A stretch of DNA of 64,000 bases from Ixodes scapularis (GCF_016920785.2 NW_024609846.1:120059473-120123472); one strand, 5' to 3'; counted from the stretch's first letter, positions 47,946 through 61,640 are shown. Numbers and translations are program-made. The notes: generated by a model from the letters alone, not told the origin.

Positions 47946-50019
47946 GAGCACACACTCGCGCGATCAGGGAAAGCCGGGAGGAGAGTCGGTGAAGAAATGC
48001 GAGCCTGTGGGAGATTTGAGCGTTTCACGGCGCAGAATGGCCGACTTGGCACGTCTGCAGAAGCAGGCAGTGATACCGAGAACGCGAAGCGTCAGAGGCA
48101 CCGGTCGCTGGCCAACTCGGGCATCCAAGCCAGCGGTGCATTGCTTGTAAGCAGGGAAACCGGTGCGCTGACACAGCGCCAATGCAGCGCCGAGTTAGCA
48201 GCGAGTTGTATGTACGAACAGGCCTCCCACGGGACACGGTCGGCCCGTCGATCGCTTCGGTTTCCAGCATGCCTGCCCCACCTCGCTTACGTGACGCCAA
48301 TCAATGCGTAAACTTCCACGCATGTGGGAACGCCGACTCGCCCTCAGCTGGGAAAACACGAGGCGTGCCGGCGGTTTGCGAGACGCCCGGGGGGAAGCTG
48401 CATTCGGACACGGGTTCCATCAAAACTACCCGGCCCCTGAGTGTACAGTGAGCGCTGGGCCAACCCCGAGGTCTTCTCGCGAGCGGAAACCGGAAGACGG
48501 TCCCCTTCGAACCCTTCGCAGTGTTTACCTACCCTTCGATGCGGAACAAGGCTACTCCACAAGGAGCCAGAAATGAGCAGCAGATCTTCCGAAAGTATCA
48601 TCCCTTAGTGGGCAGCCCTTCTATCATTCGTATTGCACTCCTAAAATGCTTAAAGGAGCTATGCAACAATTTTTGTACTTTGCGCAAATACCGCTTAAAA
48701 CGGATCCCTAACGTTAATGACCTATGAAACACGTGTTCGTTTTTCACCCCACGCTATAGAAGTCCCAGAAAAAAAATTAAAGAAAAACGAGCAGCGTTCA
48801 CCCCCTCAACTCGCAGCCAGAACAAGCGGCCACGTGATCTGGAGCCGATTATATGCCGCCAGTGTCGATCATAGCCACGCGCTGGGGTTGGCAAAGCGCA
48901 GGACACGCGCTGAGTTCCAGACATTGTTATGGCTCGGCTGTTGTCGTCATTGCAGCGATTGGACACGGGTCAAAACCCGAATGCTTCTCGAGCTAGCAAT
49001 TGTCACGAGCCCAAGTCGAGTGCCCACGCAATGCTCGGGTCCAATCTATGAACCGCATTCAAATATCGTCACTTGGGTGTACTGCGATCCCCGAGTTACG
49101 TCATAAAATTTTGCAAAGGAAAGATTGAATGAAAATGATCGCTTTTGTCCTTGAAATTACACCGCAACAAAGGAGTTTCTTGGCCAATGGCGTTGCGTGT
49201 GAGTATCCTTGAGTCCCAGGTGTGGCAGTAAGCTGGTGTAAAGTAAAAAACATTCCAATTGAATATCGTTGCACAGCTCCTTTAATTAACGTCGATGTTT
49301 CGTCTATTTACCTTATATGCTAAAATGAAAATCGGTGTCTAGGTGGCACGATCCCCCCATGGAAACGGTTCGGCAGCATCCAGCCATCCTTACAACGCGG
49401 AGGGGCGGTCCAGACTCCGACACTCTCGGCCCCGGGGCTTCCCACCGGCGTCAGGTCGGCGTCCACGACCTCGCGTCACGGTCCGACAAACACCGCGGCT
49501 GACCGACGACACGAGGAAATGACCTTCTCGGGGCACACTTATCGCCAGCGCCGCACAATTAGTAACAGCTTCCTCGTGGCCACGAGAGACAGCAGGTTTA
49601 GCGACGCTTCGCCTCTTCGGGCTAGGCTCCATTCCGACCGTAAAATGCTACATTCTACTAGCGGCCCCGTGACCTGCCCACGTCCGACTCCGCATGCAGA
49701 ATGCCCTAACAGACGCCGGATGGAAATTGTTCCGATAGTGCGATGCGCGTGCCTGCTCAGGGGGACCGGTGAGAAACCAACGATTCTCAGGCGGCGCGGG
49801 TGTCCTTCTGAATGTCCACGAGACATCCATAGGGCGCTAGGACATCTCGACCACGTCCGCGGAACCTTGCGTGGTTACCAGGGTACTGGACTAGGCGATT
49901 GCGCCGATTTGAGCACCCCGGCGCCTCTATCTTTCATTCCACCTTAGGACAATCCACAGCAGACGCCACGAGGCATTCTAAAGCTACGAAAACATCATGT
50001 GCGCGTTGCCGGGCCACTT
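47946..50019. other. No gene recognised
   Basis: GCCACGTGATC at about 48830 is an E-box. Frames up to 129 codons show no domains. Confidence 0.42.
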
Positions 50020-50056
50020 CCGAAGGTCACGTGACACACGCATGACGTTCGATTGG
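50020..50056 (+). promoter_or_regulatory. E-box/CCAAT arm, single copy
   Basis: GGTCACGTGAC (E-box palindrome 50026-50035) followed by CACACGCATGACGTTCGATT matches the right arm at 42587-42617, ending GATTGG (inverted CCAAT). Confidence 0.4.
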
Positions 50057-50179
50057 CTCGAGAGCTATTATCGTCGAGCGCATGCGAGCTGCGTATATCA
50101 GCCAGCGCTTCCACCGACTTCGCTACCCGAGAACAAGCAGGAAGCGTCGTCTTTGCTATCACGACGATTCAGTGCGCAG

Positions 50180-51800
50180 ACGCTCGACCAAAAAAAAAAA
50201 AAAAAAGAAAGCGCTCATCCGATGTCGCTGAACCCGCCAGAGATACCACCATGGCGCCGCCAAAAGTGTATGCCGACTGTCCGCCGCCCCCGCTTCGAAA
50301 CGCGCAAAGACCCGGACGGGTGGAGCCCTTCGCGCGCATCAAGGAGATTCCAAGTGGGCCGCGGCCTCCACGTCGACGAGCCAAGCTTCCTCCCGATCGC
50401 GTCTGCCTTCCGCGCAGCTGAGGCACGTAGCAGCGGCGGTAGGCCGTTCTGCATGACATCCGAATCCGCCGCCGGTTCGACACAGGCGCAGCTAAGCTCC
50501 TGCCGGACCGGTACCCGCGCGTCAACCAGGAAAAGAAACGAGCAAAAAGGCCCCCGGCGTTTCCGTTTACAGCCCGTCACAGCTCGACGGTTACGCAAAC
50601 AGCCGCTTCGTTCGCCTGCGAGAGCGCAGCCAGCGGCGAGTTCGCCCCCGTTCCACCGGAGACAACTGGAACGGCGAGGCAAGATTACATAGGCGATCTC
50701 GCTTCTGCGTAGGACAAAGTTCGAACACCACTCGCCCCAACGTCGGGCGTGCGAAGTCCCCACTCGTATTCGCACTGGCCCGACCTCCAAGGCTCCGCGC
50801 AAACCTGAGTGAGCCGTCACACCTCCTGACAGCTCCGACAACCAAGCTTGCTCATATAATCAATGCTCAAACGAACCTATCCATCACTCGACGTCCCTAC
50901 CGACACTCGCCAGACGCGCAACAAAGTCGAGCTGGAACAGCGCACTTGGCGTCAACACAACGCAACTGGACGAGGGACGGGGTCAGTCGCCCTCCCGGCA
51001 ACCCAGACAGGATCCTCTGAAAACTGTCCTGGGGGCTGCCTGTCACAGACATTGGCTTTTGGGGCGCCGCGAGCGCTCGCCGGGAACAAAGCCGTCCGCG
51101 TGAGCTTCCCCGAGAATAAAACGCGTAAAACGCCGAGCAATCCCATGTGCGCTCGGCGTGGAACCAAGGCCCCCAGGACCCGTCACATCGTTCACACCGC
51201 AGGGCCTTGGCGGTCACAAAGAACACGACTCCAGACAGCCGCCAGCGACGCGTCGAAAAACCAGACGACGAATCGAGCAGCGGCTCACAGGCACATGGCG
51301 GCAGCGGGAGGGGAGGCCGACCCGGCGCTACCAAACGATCAGCTCTCGGAGGCGCCTCCGACGCAGGCGCAGCGCGCGCCGTCATCGACCGCCGCTGCTC
51401 ATCGGTGGGTCTCGCCAAGCCGCCCTCCCCGTCCCACTCTGTCGGCGTAGAGGTCACCCCTAGCGCCCTGTGCATTGGCCGCCCTTCCCCTCGCCGCCCC
51501 CCCGCCGACGAACCCGGCAACGTAACCTTTCTTTTCTTTCGTGGCGTTATTATGATTGCCGTGCCTATCTTTCGCGCTCTAGGCCCTTCCTATTACGCGC
51601 CGGCGGCGGTGCGGGCACGGTCCATTGGCCGTTCGCAGTCCGGGGGGAGGCCGGCTGCCGACGCCGCACGCGACACACGCCGAGCGGGCTGCCGTAGTAG
51701 TACGCGTAGTATCGATCGCAAGCGCTCGGCTAGGTCGCTTTGACGTCGCCCGCTCGAAGCCGGCCGAAAATACGGGCGGAGGAGCGAAGGACGAGCGCCA
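50180..51800. promoter_or_regulatory. CpG-island-like region with CCAAT boxes
   Basis: About 1.6 kb of CG-dense DNA with overlapping open frames on both strands and no recognisable protein. GCATTGGCCG (about 51472) and CCATTGGCCG (about 51622) are inverted CCAAT boxes. The position, upstream of the minus-strand spen exon, would suit a 5' regulatory region of that gene, but no first exon was identified. Confidence 0.3.
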
Positions 51801-53640
51801 CGGGGGAAAAATATTTATGAGCGGCGCGGATCTTCCTTGTTTATGCCGCCGTTATTGTCGACGCGCAACATCGGCCGCGTGTCCCCATCCGGATGCATTG
51901 TCGCTGGCGGCGAGCTCGCTGATGGTACTACCTCCCCGTTTCTGCGACGAGGCGGCTGCCAAGGACGACTTACGGCCCGCCTATTGTTAGCACCATCGCG
52001 ACAGCGGGGGAACGCCAGTCTTCTGGGAACTGCTGGCAGTGGAGCGGACAACCCATCGGGAAGGTGACGGCGTACCTCCGCAAGACGTCTGCACAAAGAG
52101 GAGCCCGTTCGGTTCGACAGCGACGGAATCGACCATTCCCGCGACTTTCTTAGAGAAAAAGTTCACGCCGACGTTCGCCACAAAACATTGAACCGACAAT
52201 CGACCAATCTTCTCGGGAACGAGCCAATTTCAGCCGCTAATGGCACCGCACGCGGACAGAGCCGTCCACCGTTCCATCAAAGCGCTTTCTCGCGAAAGGC
52301 TACGCTTTTTACCCACACTGTGCGGCTACTGCGGCCCCACAACCGGCAAAGGTAAACGGGGCTCGTTTCCTTCCGCTCTCGCAAAGCTCAAAAAGATGGA
52401 ACAATAGCGCGATCACAGGGCTCGCGCGAGAAACACTCGCCGCCATGCCGGGCAGTTCCCTTCTTCCTGAAAGACCACCTCGGTTAATAGAGACAAACAC
52501 CGTTCTCTCAGACGCCGTTGAACCAAAAATGGCGGGCGGAGCTTTATTCTACGCCGTCCGCCAAGATGGGTTATCTGCGAGGTCCTCGCTGCTGCAGCGT
52601 GGCCGCGTTTGATCGCATAGCGAGGATCACGTGAGCTTCAGGAGTGGCGCGGGACGCGTAGTCACATGGTACGTTCGCAGCTCTGGATTGGCTGGGATGG
52701 CTCGTAGCCTTCACTGCGTTGTTAAAGTGAAACGGAGCGGGGATGGTTCGTTCACGACCCGCTGCTGTCGAGAAGGGCAGAAGTCGGTCTGGAGAGGTCG
52801 CGGGGAAAAACAATGGCACTCATCTGGTCGCAGGGGGCGCGAGAAGGGCGCCGGGGCTCTTCTAGCAGGGACAATGCGAGCGACTCCCAACAATGGCACA
52901 TCTGCAAGTTCCCGGACCTGCGTCCAGGGAACTGGCCATGCTCGAAACGGCAACACCAGCTAGACCAAATAGTCCTCCAAGAGACCTGTCTTTTACTGAC
53001 TTTTTTGTTTTTCGTCGTCACTAGCCTTTATTTTTCGTCGTGAGATGGTGGGCGAAGACAAAGGGAGGAGGACGCAAGCAATCAAATGCTCCGCCGAGGA
53101 CTGAGGATAGACCGAGTAGCCGAGAGCGCTGCCACAGCGTAAACATATAAACAGTGAGACACATTTAGCACCAAGTCCAAATCGGTCGCCAGCTGCTTTC
53201 GCAAAGGGCTTCTCTCTCTGCCAATAAAAACTGACAAAAATACTGTGTGTGCGCAGTTTTTACTCACTGTCGCAAAGAAAGTAAATCCCGGGTATGCGTG
53301 GCTTGTATATGATGTCATCGCATAGCAAAAGGACTTCGGTGCGGAATGCATGTTGCGGAAGGTAGGCGCTCAGCAGCAAGGCCGCCACAATGGCACGTGT
53401 AATTAGTTGCCTGTCGTACGAACAACGTCGCAACTGAAAGACGCGAGCGAAATTGCACCATTTTATGACGCTCGATACCCAAGAAAGCAGTCAGCCCCAA
53501 TGGGCGTTGGTGTCTTCGATGATGGCGTAAAATTCAGTCGGTAAGCCAGCACTGCTAGCCAAGAGTCTTTATTACGCAGTAGCGACTACGGGACCGCAGG
53601 CCGGCACCTACATCAAAACGAGGAGTGAGCATCCACGTTG
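51801..53640. other. No gene recognised; E-box arm at 52661-52693
   Basis: GTCACATGGTACGTTCGCAG...GGATTGG at 52661-52693 is a diverged copy of the 42587-42617 arm. AAAATGGCGGGCGGAG at about 52527 is YY1-like. No exon was seen. Confidence 0.42.
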
Positions 53641-54525
53641 TGTTCACGCTTCGGGCAAGAAACCCGACATCACGCGTTCTTCCTCGAGTCCGGCTCCACG
53701 CGGCGCGCACGTTCCGATACCCGGAGCCGTCCGCGCGATCGAGCGAGCGAGCGAGCCACAGCTGCACGCGGTCGTTATTTCCAGCGGCCCCTCTCGCTCG
53801 AGTCGGCCGGCCGGCCCTGTCTAAACAAAGCGTGGACGCCGAGGAGCAAGGCGCAGCCGCCGCCTAAAATAACAAGGCCCGCCAAACGCCGGGGCGAGCA
53901 GCTCGAGCGGCCGCCGCTCCCCCACGGCTCGCGCATAAATAAAGCGCGCTCGTAAACGGTGTCGGCCGACAGGGCCCCCGCTGTTCATGCCGACGGCTTC
54001 CGGTTGCCGACGATAACCCGACTGCCACCGGAAACAAATAATGGTCAGAGCAAGAAAAAAAAAAAAAAAACACCAAAGAAAAATAGAACTCCACTGCATA
54101 CGGGGTCAGCCAGGTCACACAGCGCAACAGCTACACAACGAATGTTCGACGAACATCTGGCAAACGTCAACTTGGGCCGGTGACCCAAACCGACCAGCGC
54201 GACCCAGCCCACGCGGCACGAGAAATAATAATAATAAGGACTAAAAAAGAAAAAAGAAACGAGGCGAATGGACGCGCCGAGGGCGCTTTCAGTGGCACGG
54301 ATTTATGCGCCAGCTACGACGGAGAGAGCGTGTACGGGCATTCGTGTGGACATGTGGACGCCGTCACAGGCCTCCGGGCGTACGTTCTCTAGCCGTGGGA
54401 AAGGATCCCTGACGAAACGCGCGAGTTTGCGGCAGTTCCAACCGACGAGAGGTCAACGGACGGGAGAGAAACAATGACGATAATGCAATTAATGCGAAGG
54501 TGCGAGCGAGCTGGACAAGAATGAC
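53641..54525. other. CpG-rich then A-rich DNA
   Basis: 53640-53960 is CG-dense with overlapping frames. A-runs lie at about 54054-54070. No domain recognised. Confidence 0.42.
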
Positions 54526-54730
54526 GATAATAACTCCCGGAGAAGGTGAACAGGGGTGACAAAGAGGAAACGCAAATCTCCAAACACAACAGGGTGACTG
54601 GTGCGCAACCCAGAGGTCCCTGGCTCGATATCAGGACCAGGCGGATAGTTTTCGTTGCGCACCAGTCACCTAGTGGCGTTTGGAGATTCGCGTTTGTCCT
54701 CCTTGTTCACCTTCTCCAGGGTTTATTATC
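54526..54730. mobile_element. Inverted-repeat element (GATAATAA-GGAGAAGGTGAAC)
   Basis: Arms 54526-54609 and 54653-54730 pair: GATAATAA, GGAGAAGGTGAACA, AATCTCCAAAC and GGTGACTGGTGCGCAAC, with small gaps. The 43-nt centre includes GGTCCCTGGCTCGATATC, faintly like a tRNA B box, but no A box is present. Confidence 0.62.
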
Positions 54731-55600
54731 CCCAGACAAACAATGACGCCTGCTGTGGTTGACGGTGGTTCTTTTGACCTACCCCCTTGGGTAGACACCC
54801 CCGATTACCGAGTTGCGATTTCAAACTGTGGGCTCGTCTGATACCGCCAAGAAGACAAGAGATTTCGTCCCCTGACGTCATCACTAGAGCACCCACGCAG
54901 CGCCGTCTTGCGGCGTCTCACACAACGAGAGCGACGCTAACCAGCGGTGGCTTCACGGCGTGCTCTCGTGAGCTTCACGCGTGTTTACCGTTGAGGGCGG
55001 GTCGACGGCTCGCTAAAAATGACGTAACGCGCGGGCCCGGGTCTTCCGTACCCTTGTTCACGTGTAAGCGTAGCAGAAGCCACAGGACCGAGTCGCAGGC
55101 TCTCAGCGTCCCGGCCACGGTGGTCCCGGCCAAGCACGCGCACTCTTTACAGTGCAAGCAATGGCAACGTCCTCGTGCACGTGGCTTTGGCTTCGTTCGC
55201 ACATAAAGTGAAACTAACTATGCGGGTAGGAACTGGGGGACAGGAAGGGACGCCAGAGAGCCCAGCTCTGACTGGAATGATAGGTCAGTAGACGCAAAGC
55301 TAACTAACTGTCTTTGTCCGTCCGAACGCGAACGCCAAAAGCCGGATGCCAGATTTTGGCGTTCCAACGCTTTCCAAGAGTGAGTAGACATAAAGGCAGC
55401 TATTGCACACTCGCTATCGAAATATATAAACAAATTTACAGTGACCAAGAGGCATTTCATAAACTATAATCTATCAAAAAAAAAAAAACTATACGATTTT
55501 AGAGATGAAATATATATGAAACGAAAGGTGCGAACAAATTACGGACTACAAAGCTGAGCATATCGGCTACCTAAAAGCTGGAACAAGTACAGCGATGTGA
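54731..55600. other. No gene recognised; short shared repeat
   Basis: 55258-55325 resembles 8937-9000. CTGACGTCATCAC at about 54872 repeats the wording at 194-206. The A-rich part after 55440 holds nothing identifiable. Confidence 0.42.
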
Positions 55601-56854
55601 TCGGTTCGAGTCATTTTGGAGCATGTTTTCCAGCAGACAGAAGTCAATTTTGGGGCAGCAAAAAACACTGTTGGAGCACAAGCGGACTCTTCATTTTAGA
55701 GCTATTTCAAAATTCATGCTTTGACCAGTCAAAAAAAAAAAAGAAGTACTTCGAATTTGCCTTTTTATTTCTTTGCAACAACCTGTTAGCATCTATTGCG
55801 AAGAACGCAATTAAATGTCAAAGCTAATTTAGTTTTGCGTATCAGTGGCATCTTACATACGGAGATTTATGATGGTGAAGTAAGCATGTTGAGAAAAAAT
55901 ATGCCATAAAAATGCAGCTAAACATATTAATGGTATTCCCAAACTTCCAATCCACTGCTCAGTCAATTTAATTTCAATTTAATCCTTATTAACTGCATCC
56001 ATAAACAGTTAGGGGCCTATTTAGGGGTGATAACTAAACATAAAAAGATAAATCTATGGTACAGTCCAGCTACATTTAACCAGTGTGAATACACAAGTTG
56101 AAAGTGTCCTCCCTTTAAACATCTAATTAAAATAATAATAATAACAAGACAATTGCGACAAACGATGCGTCTAACGTGTCAGAACGTTGCAGTCTATCAT
56201 ATAAACTAACCACAGTTTTATTGTACAAATTTTACATCCACCTGCACGTTCTCATCGCGCGGTTGTGTATTTTTTTACCCTGGAGGACTGTTTTTTTCCT
56301 TTCGCGTATGTATCTTCGCTGAGACGAAGATACATACACAAAATCGCAAATTTTACCCCGCGGGCGCAGTTTCTTGTTAGTGCACCAGTGAGCGGTGAGA
56401 AGCGCACTCAGCGAAGCTAAACGTTTAGCGCAGCGTTGGCGCAAATTACCCGCGTTTCGGCGAAACGTTGCATGCAGGATGTAGCAGAGCAAAGCGCAGT
56501 TTGACGCAAATGTCGCAGCAATTACATCACTGTATGTGAAGGTTGAAGGAATCATTATAAAGGCTAAATTTAATCGCAGTTTAAAAACGAATGAAAAAAA
56601 AAAGATTTCTTTTCGGGTATATATCCTGCGACTATTATTTTACACCTGCTTCTTTCGGTGTTTTCTGTTGAGTAATACGTTGTGTAGTCATCAATTCTGC
56701 CACAGTCAGTGATGCGTAACTGTATGTATCCTTGTTCTGTTGTTTTTATACAAAGGCTCTTGTATGAATGGTGCCGAAACGTCCAGCAATGTTCTGCGAT
56801 TGTGGTTATTAGCTGAAGCCTTCGTGTTTAGGTCACTCGTTTTTAAAGCATGGA
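55600..56854. other. AT-rich DNA with GGAGCA-type words and a hairpin
   Basis: TTTTGGAGCATG, TTTTGGGGCAGC and GTTGGAGCAC at 55614-55680 share vocabulary with 24.7-25.4 kb. A 13-bp perfect hairpin lies at 56306-56337. No gene recognised. Confidence 0.45.
56306..56337. repeat. Perfect 13-bp stem hairpin
   Basis: GTATGTATCTTCG, a 6-nt loop CTGAGA, then the exact complement. There is no T-run terminator or other sign of an RNA gene. Confidence 0.75.
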
Positions 56855-57050
56855 ATACTTTTTAACCCTACCCCCATCACAAAACTTTGCCCGTCCGTCC
56901 TTTCGTGCATTTTCCGGTAAATTTAGCGGGAAAAGTACCATTACGTGACGCCAGTTTCCTCGGGGAAACTGACGGCATGTGATCTATACCTCAGTTTCCC
57001 AGCTACATTCAGCGGGAAAATATACCTCCGCCGACACACCAATTCTCTCA
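56855..57050. repeat. Dispersed repeat (AGCGGGAAAATATACC), copy 2
   Basis: Ordered matches to 890-1170: TTTTTAACCCTACCCCC, GCATTTTCCGGTAAATTTAG, CAGTTTCC and AGCGGGAAAATATACC. Same orientation as the first copy. Confidence 0.5.
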
Positions 57051-57244
57051 CCGATTCCCTATAATGCGTGTCACGCGTTCAAGTGCTTTGAAAACAAACG
57101 TCGCTGCCGATTTCTTTTATTTTTCTTTCCCTCTCCGATGAGCGCTGTGTACCACGATAGGAGCTTCGTCAGGCGCGGTTAGTTCGCCTTTCTCCTCCAT
57201 CATCCAAGACAGCTTTGTGTGATTATTATTATTATTAATCAGGG

Positions 57245-58420
57245 GTGGAACTCATGAAATGTATTTGGGAGCAGCCACGGGAGCAGCTGAAACCGCTGTT
57301 CTAGAGCAGGCTGGGAGCAGCTAAAACTACATTCTGGAACAGGCTAGGAGCAGCTCAGATCAGTTTCCATTGCACTTCAGCTTGTGTCTTGGACAAGCAC
57401 GGGAGCAATTTCAATACTGCTTAGCAGCACAGATGAACATGAGTGGTTATAGGGACCTAGGTAGATGGGATAACAGTGTAACAGATGCGAAAACCTGAAA
57501 CTTTGTTAGCCTTAATGAGAACCAAAAAGCAACTACCATATGTTTCTGAAGATGGTGTCCTTGATATTCTCCGAGTGGCTTTCAGCTGCTCAAAATGCAA
57601 ACCAGCACTGCTTATCGCACAACCCACACGTGCTCGCCATAGTAATTATATGTGCGAACCTCTTGACGTGCGAAAGCAACGGACGTGCAGTTGCGTGGAG
57701 GAACAGGGAAACAAATGTCGAGTTTATCCTATTGTGCAACACAATACCGAAGCAGCAGACTACAATTAACGGAGTTATCGTATTCAAAGCGATAAGCATG
57801 CAGGAGCAGACCTACCACTCTGCTAAGAGCTGCTGGCCGGCAAGGTTTCGGATCGGACCGCGTTTCAGTCGTAACAAATCACAATTTATCTTGCAGGAAT
57901 GCGGTTCCACCTTCTAACGATGAAGTACTAAAAGGAATCTTTTGCTCATTTGTTTTCAACTGGCTGACTTCCGGATCCCGGGCCGCAGAGCCTCAGGCAA
58001 TCTGGCGCTTAACGACTCGACCTCACCTCGGCCGACTTGCTTAACCGCTTATGGTAGAAGAATAACAATCCAGTCGCAGGTGTAGCACTTCGAATCCGAT
58101 CCCCGAGTTTTTTTCGCGCGCTTCCGACTAGGGATACACAGGGAGAATAAACAGAACATAGGATTGCAAGGCCGACCAAGCTAAACGCGCTAATCGTTGC
58201 CAATCGAGTCGATAAAAACCGAAACCAAGACAAAATACTTTTTTTTTTTTTTTGGCGCACGTTGTGCGATTTGGTGCACAATGGCGCAAGGTATTGGCTG
58301 TGGCGCAGTTTCCGTGAAATGGCGCAAGATGGCGCAGTCAAATGCGTTTGGCGCGAAATGGCGCAGCCGTTCCACCCCCGATTAATTCAACTAGCTTTGC
58401 GTTTAGCCACTAACCATCCC
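57245..58420. repeat. Degenerate GGGAGCAGCT and ATGGCGCA(G/A) repeats
   Basis: 57265-57400 repeats GGGAGCAGC(T/C) with CTAAAACTACATTCTGG-type spacers. 58250-58380 repeats ATGGCGCAAG and ATGGCGCAGT at irregular 15-25 bp spacing. Between them (57480-58020) short frames are open but unrecognised. Confidence 0.5.
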
Positions 58421-58423
58421 AGT

Positions 58424-58468
58424 CAGAGCTCCAGCTACCCTCATCCTCAGAGCTCCAGCTACCCTCAT
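58424..58468 (+). repeat. 24-bp tandem duplication
   Basis: CAGAGCTCCAGCTACCCTCA occurs at 58424 and 58448. Confidence 0.88.
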
Positions 58469-58469
58469 G

Positions 58470-59928
58470 TTACCTTCGGTAATACTTCAGGGTCTCGCGA
58501 GCACGATGAGTCAAAGCACGACGGAAGGCAAAGGGCGCGTGTTGGAGGCGGAGCTCTCTTACGCAATCTTAACTCGCACCCGATGAAAGTGCGCGTTCCA
58601 AACCAACTACAGCGCGAATATAACACTGTACGTCCCGTAAAAGGCACGAGCCACTAGGCCCTTCCGGACGGTGTCGTCTCCGGTCCTCTTCCCGCGTCAT
58701 TATTGCCCGTCTCGGGTTTCTACACACTGCACGTGGCTGCTTAATCTCTGCGTCACCGTTTGCCTGTATTTTGCCCCCGAGCCACGCGTCGTTAGTTGCT
58801 CCTGAAGGCACAAGAACAACGAGAAGCGCAGCGCTGCAGCCAACCATCTCAAAACTACGACCAAGCTCGACGACGAGCGTGACGAGCGAAGGAAACCGGC
58901 TACCAAATTTAGATCAAACCACACACACAAAAAAAAAACTTTTTTGTTTGTTTGTTTAACAGCAACAACAAAAGCGAGTCCCGTCGCACACACAAACAGG
59001 CACAGTGCTGCTGCATCGACGCCGCGGGTCGCCAAACACGTTCCGCGTAATTTGTGAAATTCCTCGGGCACCGTTCGAAGCTAGCCAGCTTGCGCCATTC
59101 AACGCCGCAATGGTCCTGCTTTTCTTTCTTTTTTTTTTTTTTCCTGCCTCCTCGGGCGATGTTTACCACCGTACAAACACGCAGTCAAAAAAAGAAGAAC
59201 CGGAACCACCAAAAAAAAAAAAAATAAATAAGCAACAAATAACGAGACGTGGTGACGAGCGAGAGAGAAGAGTTGGGCCTCTGCGAGCAGGTTGAACCGG
59301 TTCGAACCGGTCTGGCCGCAGGTGGCCCTCGGCACCCAAGTGTATCGCAATAACAATCATCCGGTCGGTTCGGGAGCACGACCAAGATCGCTGCCCTCGC
59401 TCGGAGAGAAAGAGCGCCCAGCGAGCAATCTCGAGAATCGCCAGCCCTGCCTCGGGGGCCGATCGGCAAGGTCCGCCGCCCGAAAAATCCCACAGATCGA
59501 CGCCTCCTCCTTCGGTTAGTTTGTTTCTTTTCGCGGAGAGATTAGTAGCAGCTCGCGTCAAAGGACGTTGCAGGGGTACGCGTAATAATAATAATACTTT
59601 GTATTGGCTCAGGAGTGCCGCGGCACCAGTGAAAGGCAACAACAGCCCGCACCATGTATGCCCGCGGTACCGCAACTAGAGATTATATGACGATAGGGGA
59701 AGATCCCGCCACGGGGCCACCTCATTTTACGTGAAGTAGCTTCACGCTACACAAGCGCTCGTTCGAACAATCTGACTACAAAGTTAACGACCACGTGGAC
59801 GTTCTCAATGCAACGATGCTCGCAAGAGCCCCATTTAACCGAACACATGCACTCCACAGTCTCCCAACTATAGTACTACGACTCGTCTCGTTATTATGGA
59901 CAGCAAGACACACGACTGTATTATTCTA
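58470..59928. other. No gene recognised
   Basis: A-runs near 58925 and 59210, and a T-run near 59130. Frames to 170 codons lack domains. Confidence 0.42.
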
Positions 59929-60012
59929 GTACTGCTGCTGCTACCACAACTATTAATATTACTACCGTAGTACTGCTGTTGCCACAACTTTTAATACTAC
60001 TACTACTACTAC
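59929..60012 (+). repeat. Direct repeat of about 40 bp with (CTA)n tail
   Basis: GTACTGCTG(C/T)TG, CCACAACT and TTAATA(T/C)TACTAC occur in the same order twice, followed by CTACTACTACTACTA. Confidence 0.82.
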
Positions 60013-61429
60013 TAATTACTGGGCACATTGTCCACCCGTGGAACTCGATGTAATTGCGAACTAGTAACCGCGCTAAAAACGTCCGTTCCACGACCAAAGT
60101 CGAACCGAACCGACTTGCTTGATATCTGGATAACCACTAAACCACGGCCGCTCGATCGCTACGGCTAGGTCGAGCGGCCGTGTCCGAACACACGGACACC
60201 GTGCCAGAAGCGCGTCACAGGGCGCGACGGAAGTGCACTGCGGGCCCGCGGGAGCCGTGGAGAGGAGGAAAAGACACCTGGCGATCCCGGCGGGGAATCG
60301 GCGTTTGTTGGCCACCTTGCTTGACCGGACGACGAGGAACACCGGGCACCACCACACACACACACGCACACACGGGACACCGGGGTTTTTGCTTACCTGC
60401 AACGACAACAAGGAGAAACAAAGGTGAGTTCGCGGGATCCTCGTTTCACAACCTGGACACTTCAGATCCACGTACAGACAAGCAACGCCCGTTTGATTCA
60501 GCCGTTCGAGAAAGAAAGAAAGCGAAAAGAAACAGGTGCCACTCTGGAAACACTTTGAGAAAAAACAAAACATAAAGAGCAAGGAGAGGAGGAGCTTTGG
60601 CCGGTGACATTTCTAGCATTCGTGCAAAAGGGCGCACTCCAATTGTTCAATTGTGGACATGCGCGACAGCGAATTCGTAGACACGAAGTGATATATTCTC
60701 ATGACCCAAGTGAACAGCGCTGCAGAGACGGTTCTGCTGCTTACAAAGGTCAGTCCACACGTGCTCTACTTTATTTCAGGTGTCTACAGTACGGTCAAAG
60801 GCCTCTGTTTGTACGAGAACTCCCGCGTGGAAGGAAGTTAACTCAGCAGCAAAAGCTAGAAGAGCGAGCTCCGGGCTATCAACTTCCCTGCTGAGCACGT
60901 GCTCACCGCAGGGCGAGCATCGTTTAGGGCAGCATACTCGTGTTCGTAGCTTCGGCTTCAAAGTCACCCGCTCGCGCCTGCGGTTTGCGGTTAGTCCATG
61001 CTAAGGTTGAAACAGTGTGGTAGTGTGGTGGTCGACCGCAAAAAAAATTATAATTTCGAGATGGTGGAGATCGTACGGACTTACAGACCACCGCCTAACC
61101 CACGCTGTACAGAGCGCGGAAGTGTCAGCGCGAACACAGTGATCGCGGGTACTTTTATTGCATTTATTTCTTTCATTCAGGACTAATCAGAGCGATAAAG
61201 TTTCGTCCCAATATATAATACCCCTTAAAAAAAATATTAAAAAAAAAGCGCCGATTTCGTGTTACGTTTATACCGGGCGTCGACTATTCTGTGCTACGTT
61301 TGTCAAGACGAGCCTAGCTTCTGCAGCGCTCCAACGCAGTCAAAAGCTGTGCTGCTTGCGCCAGCGCTTCCGAATGCAAAAGAAAGTCACGTGCACGTGC
61401 TCTCGTGGTAGTGCAGGGCTGCAGAACTG
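60013..61429. other. No gene recognised; short (CA)n
   Basis: CACACACACACACGCACACAC lies at about 60354-60374. Frames are short apart from a 169-codon low-complexity minus frame (60582-60073). Confidence 0.42.
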
Positions 61430-61640
61430 TGGAAGGTATAAGGAGTATTCACTGGGCGCCATATTTGTGGGTTATGTCTAGAGCGCATGATCTGAACGAG
61501 CCCGCATTGGTATGCTGCTAAGACCGGCAATCTTGAGGGTGCGAAATGCACGTTACAGAAGAATCGTGGAAGCTCGCCATCAGCACGCGCTCAGCAGTCG
61601 TGCACACAGCTATGGCCGCCAGTGAATACGTCCTATACGC
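61430..61640 (+). repeat. Dispersed repeat (CGTGGAAGCTCGCCA), copy 2
   Basis: Same orientation as 13840-14055, and about 80 percent similar by eye across 200 bp. No target duplication or coding frame is visible. Confidence 0.6.

Noticed and set aside
47230..48150. A 306-codon plus-strand open frame
   Set aside because: It runs through a G tract as poly-Gly and through GC-rich low-complexity DNA with no recognisable protein features.
58250..58380. CRISPR-like or regular tandem array
   Set aside because: Repeat words are short, degenerate and irregularly spaced, and the DNA is clearly eukaryotic.
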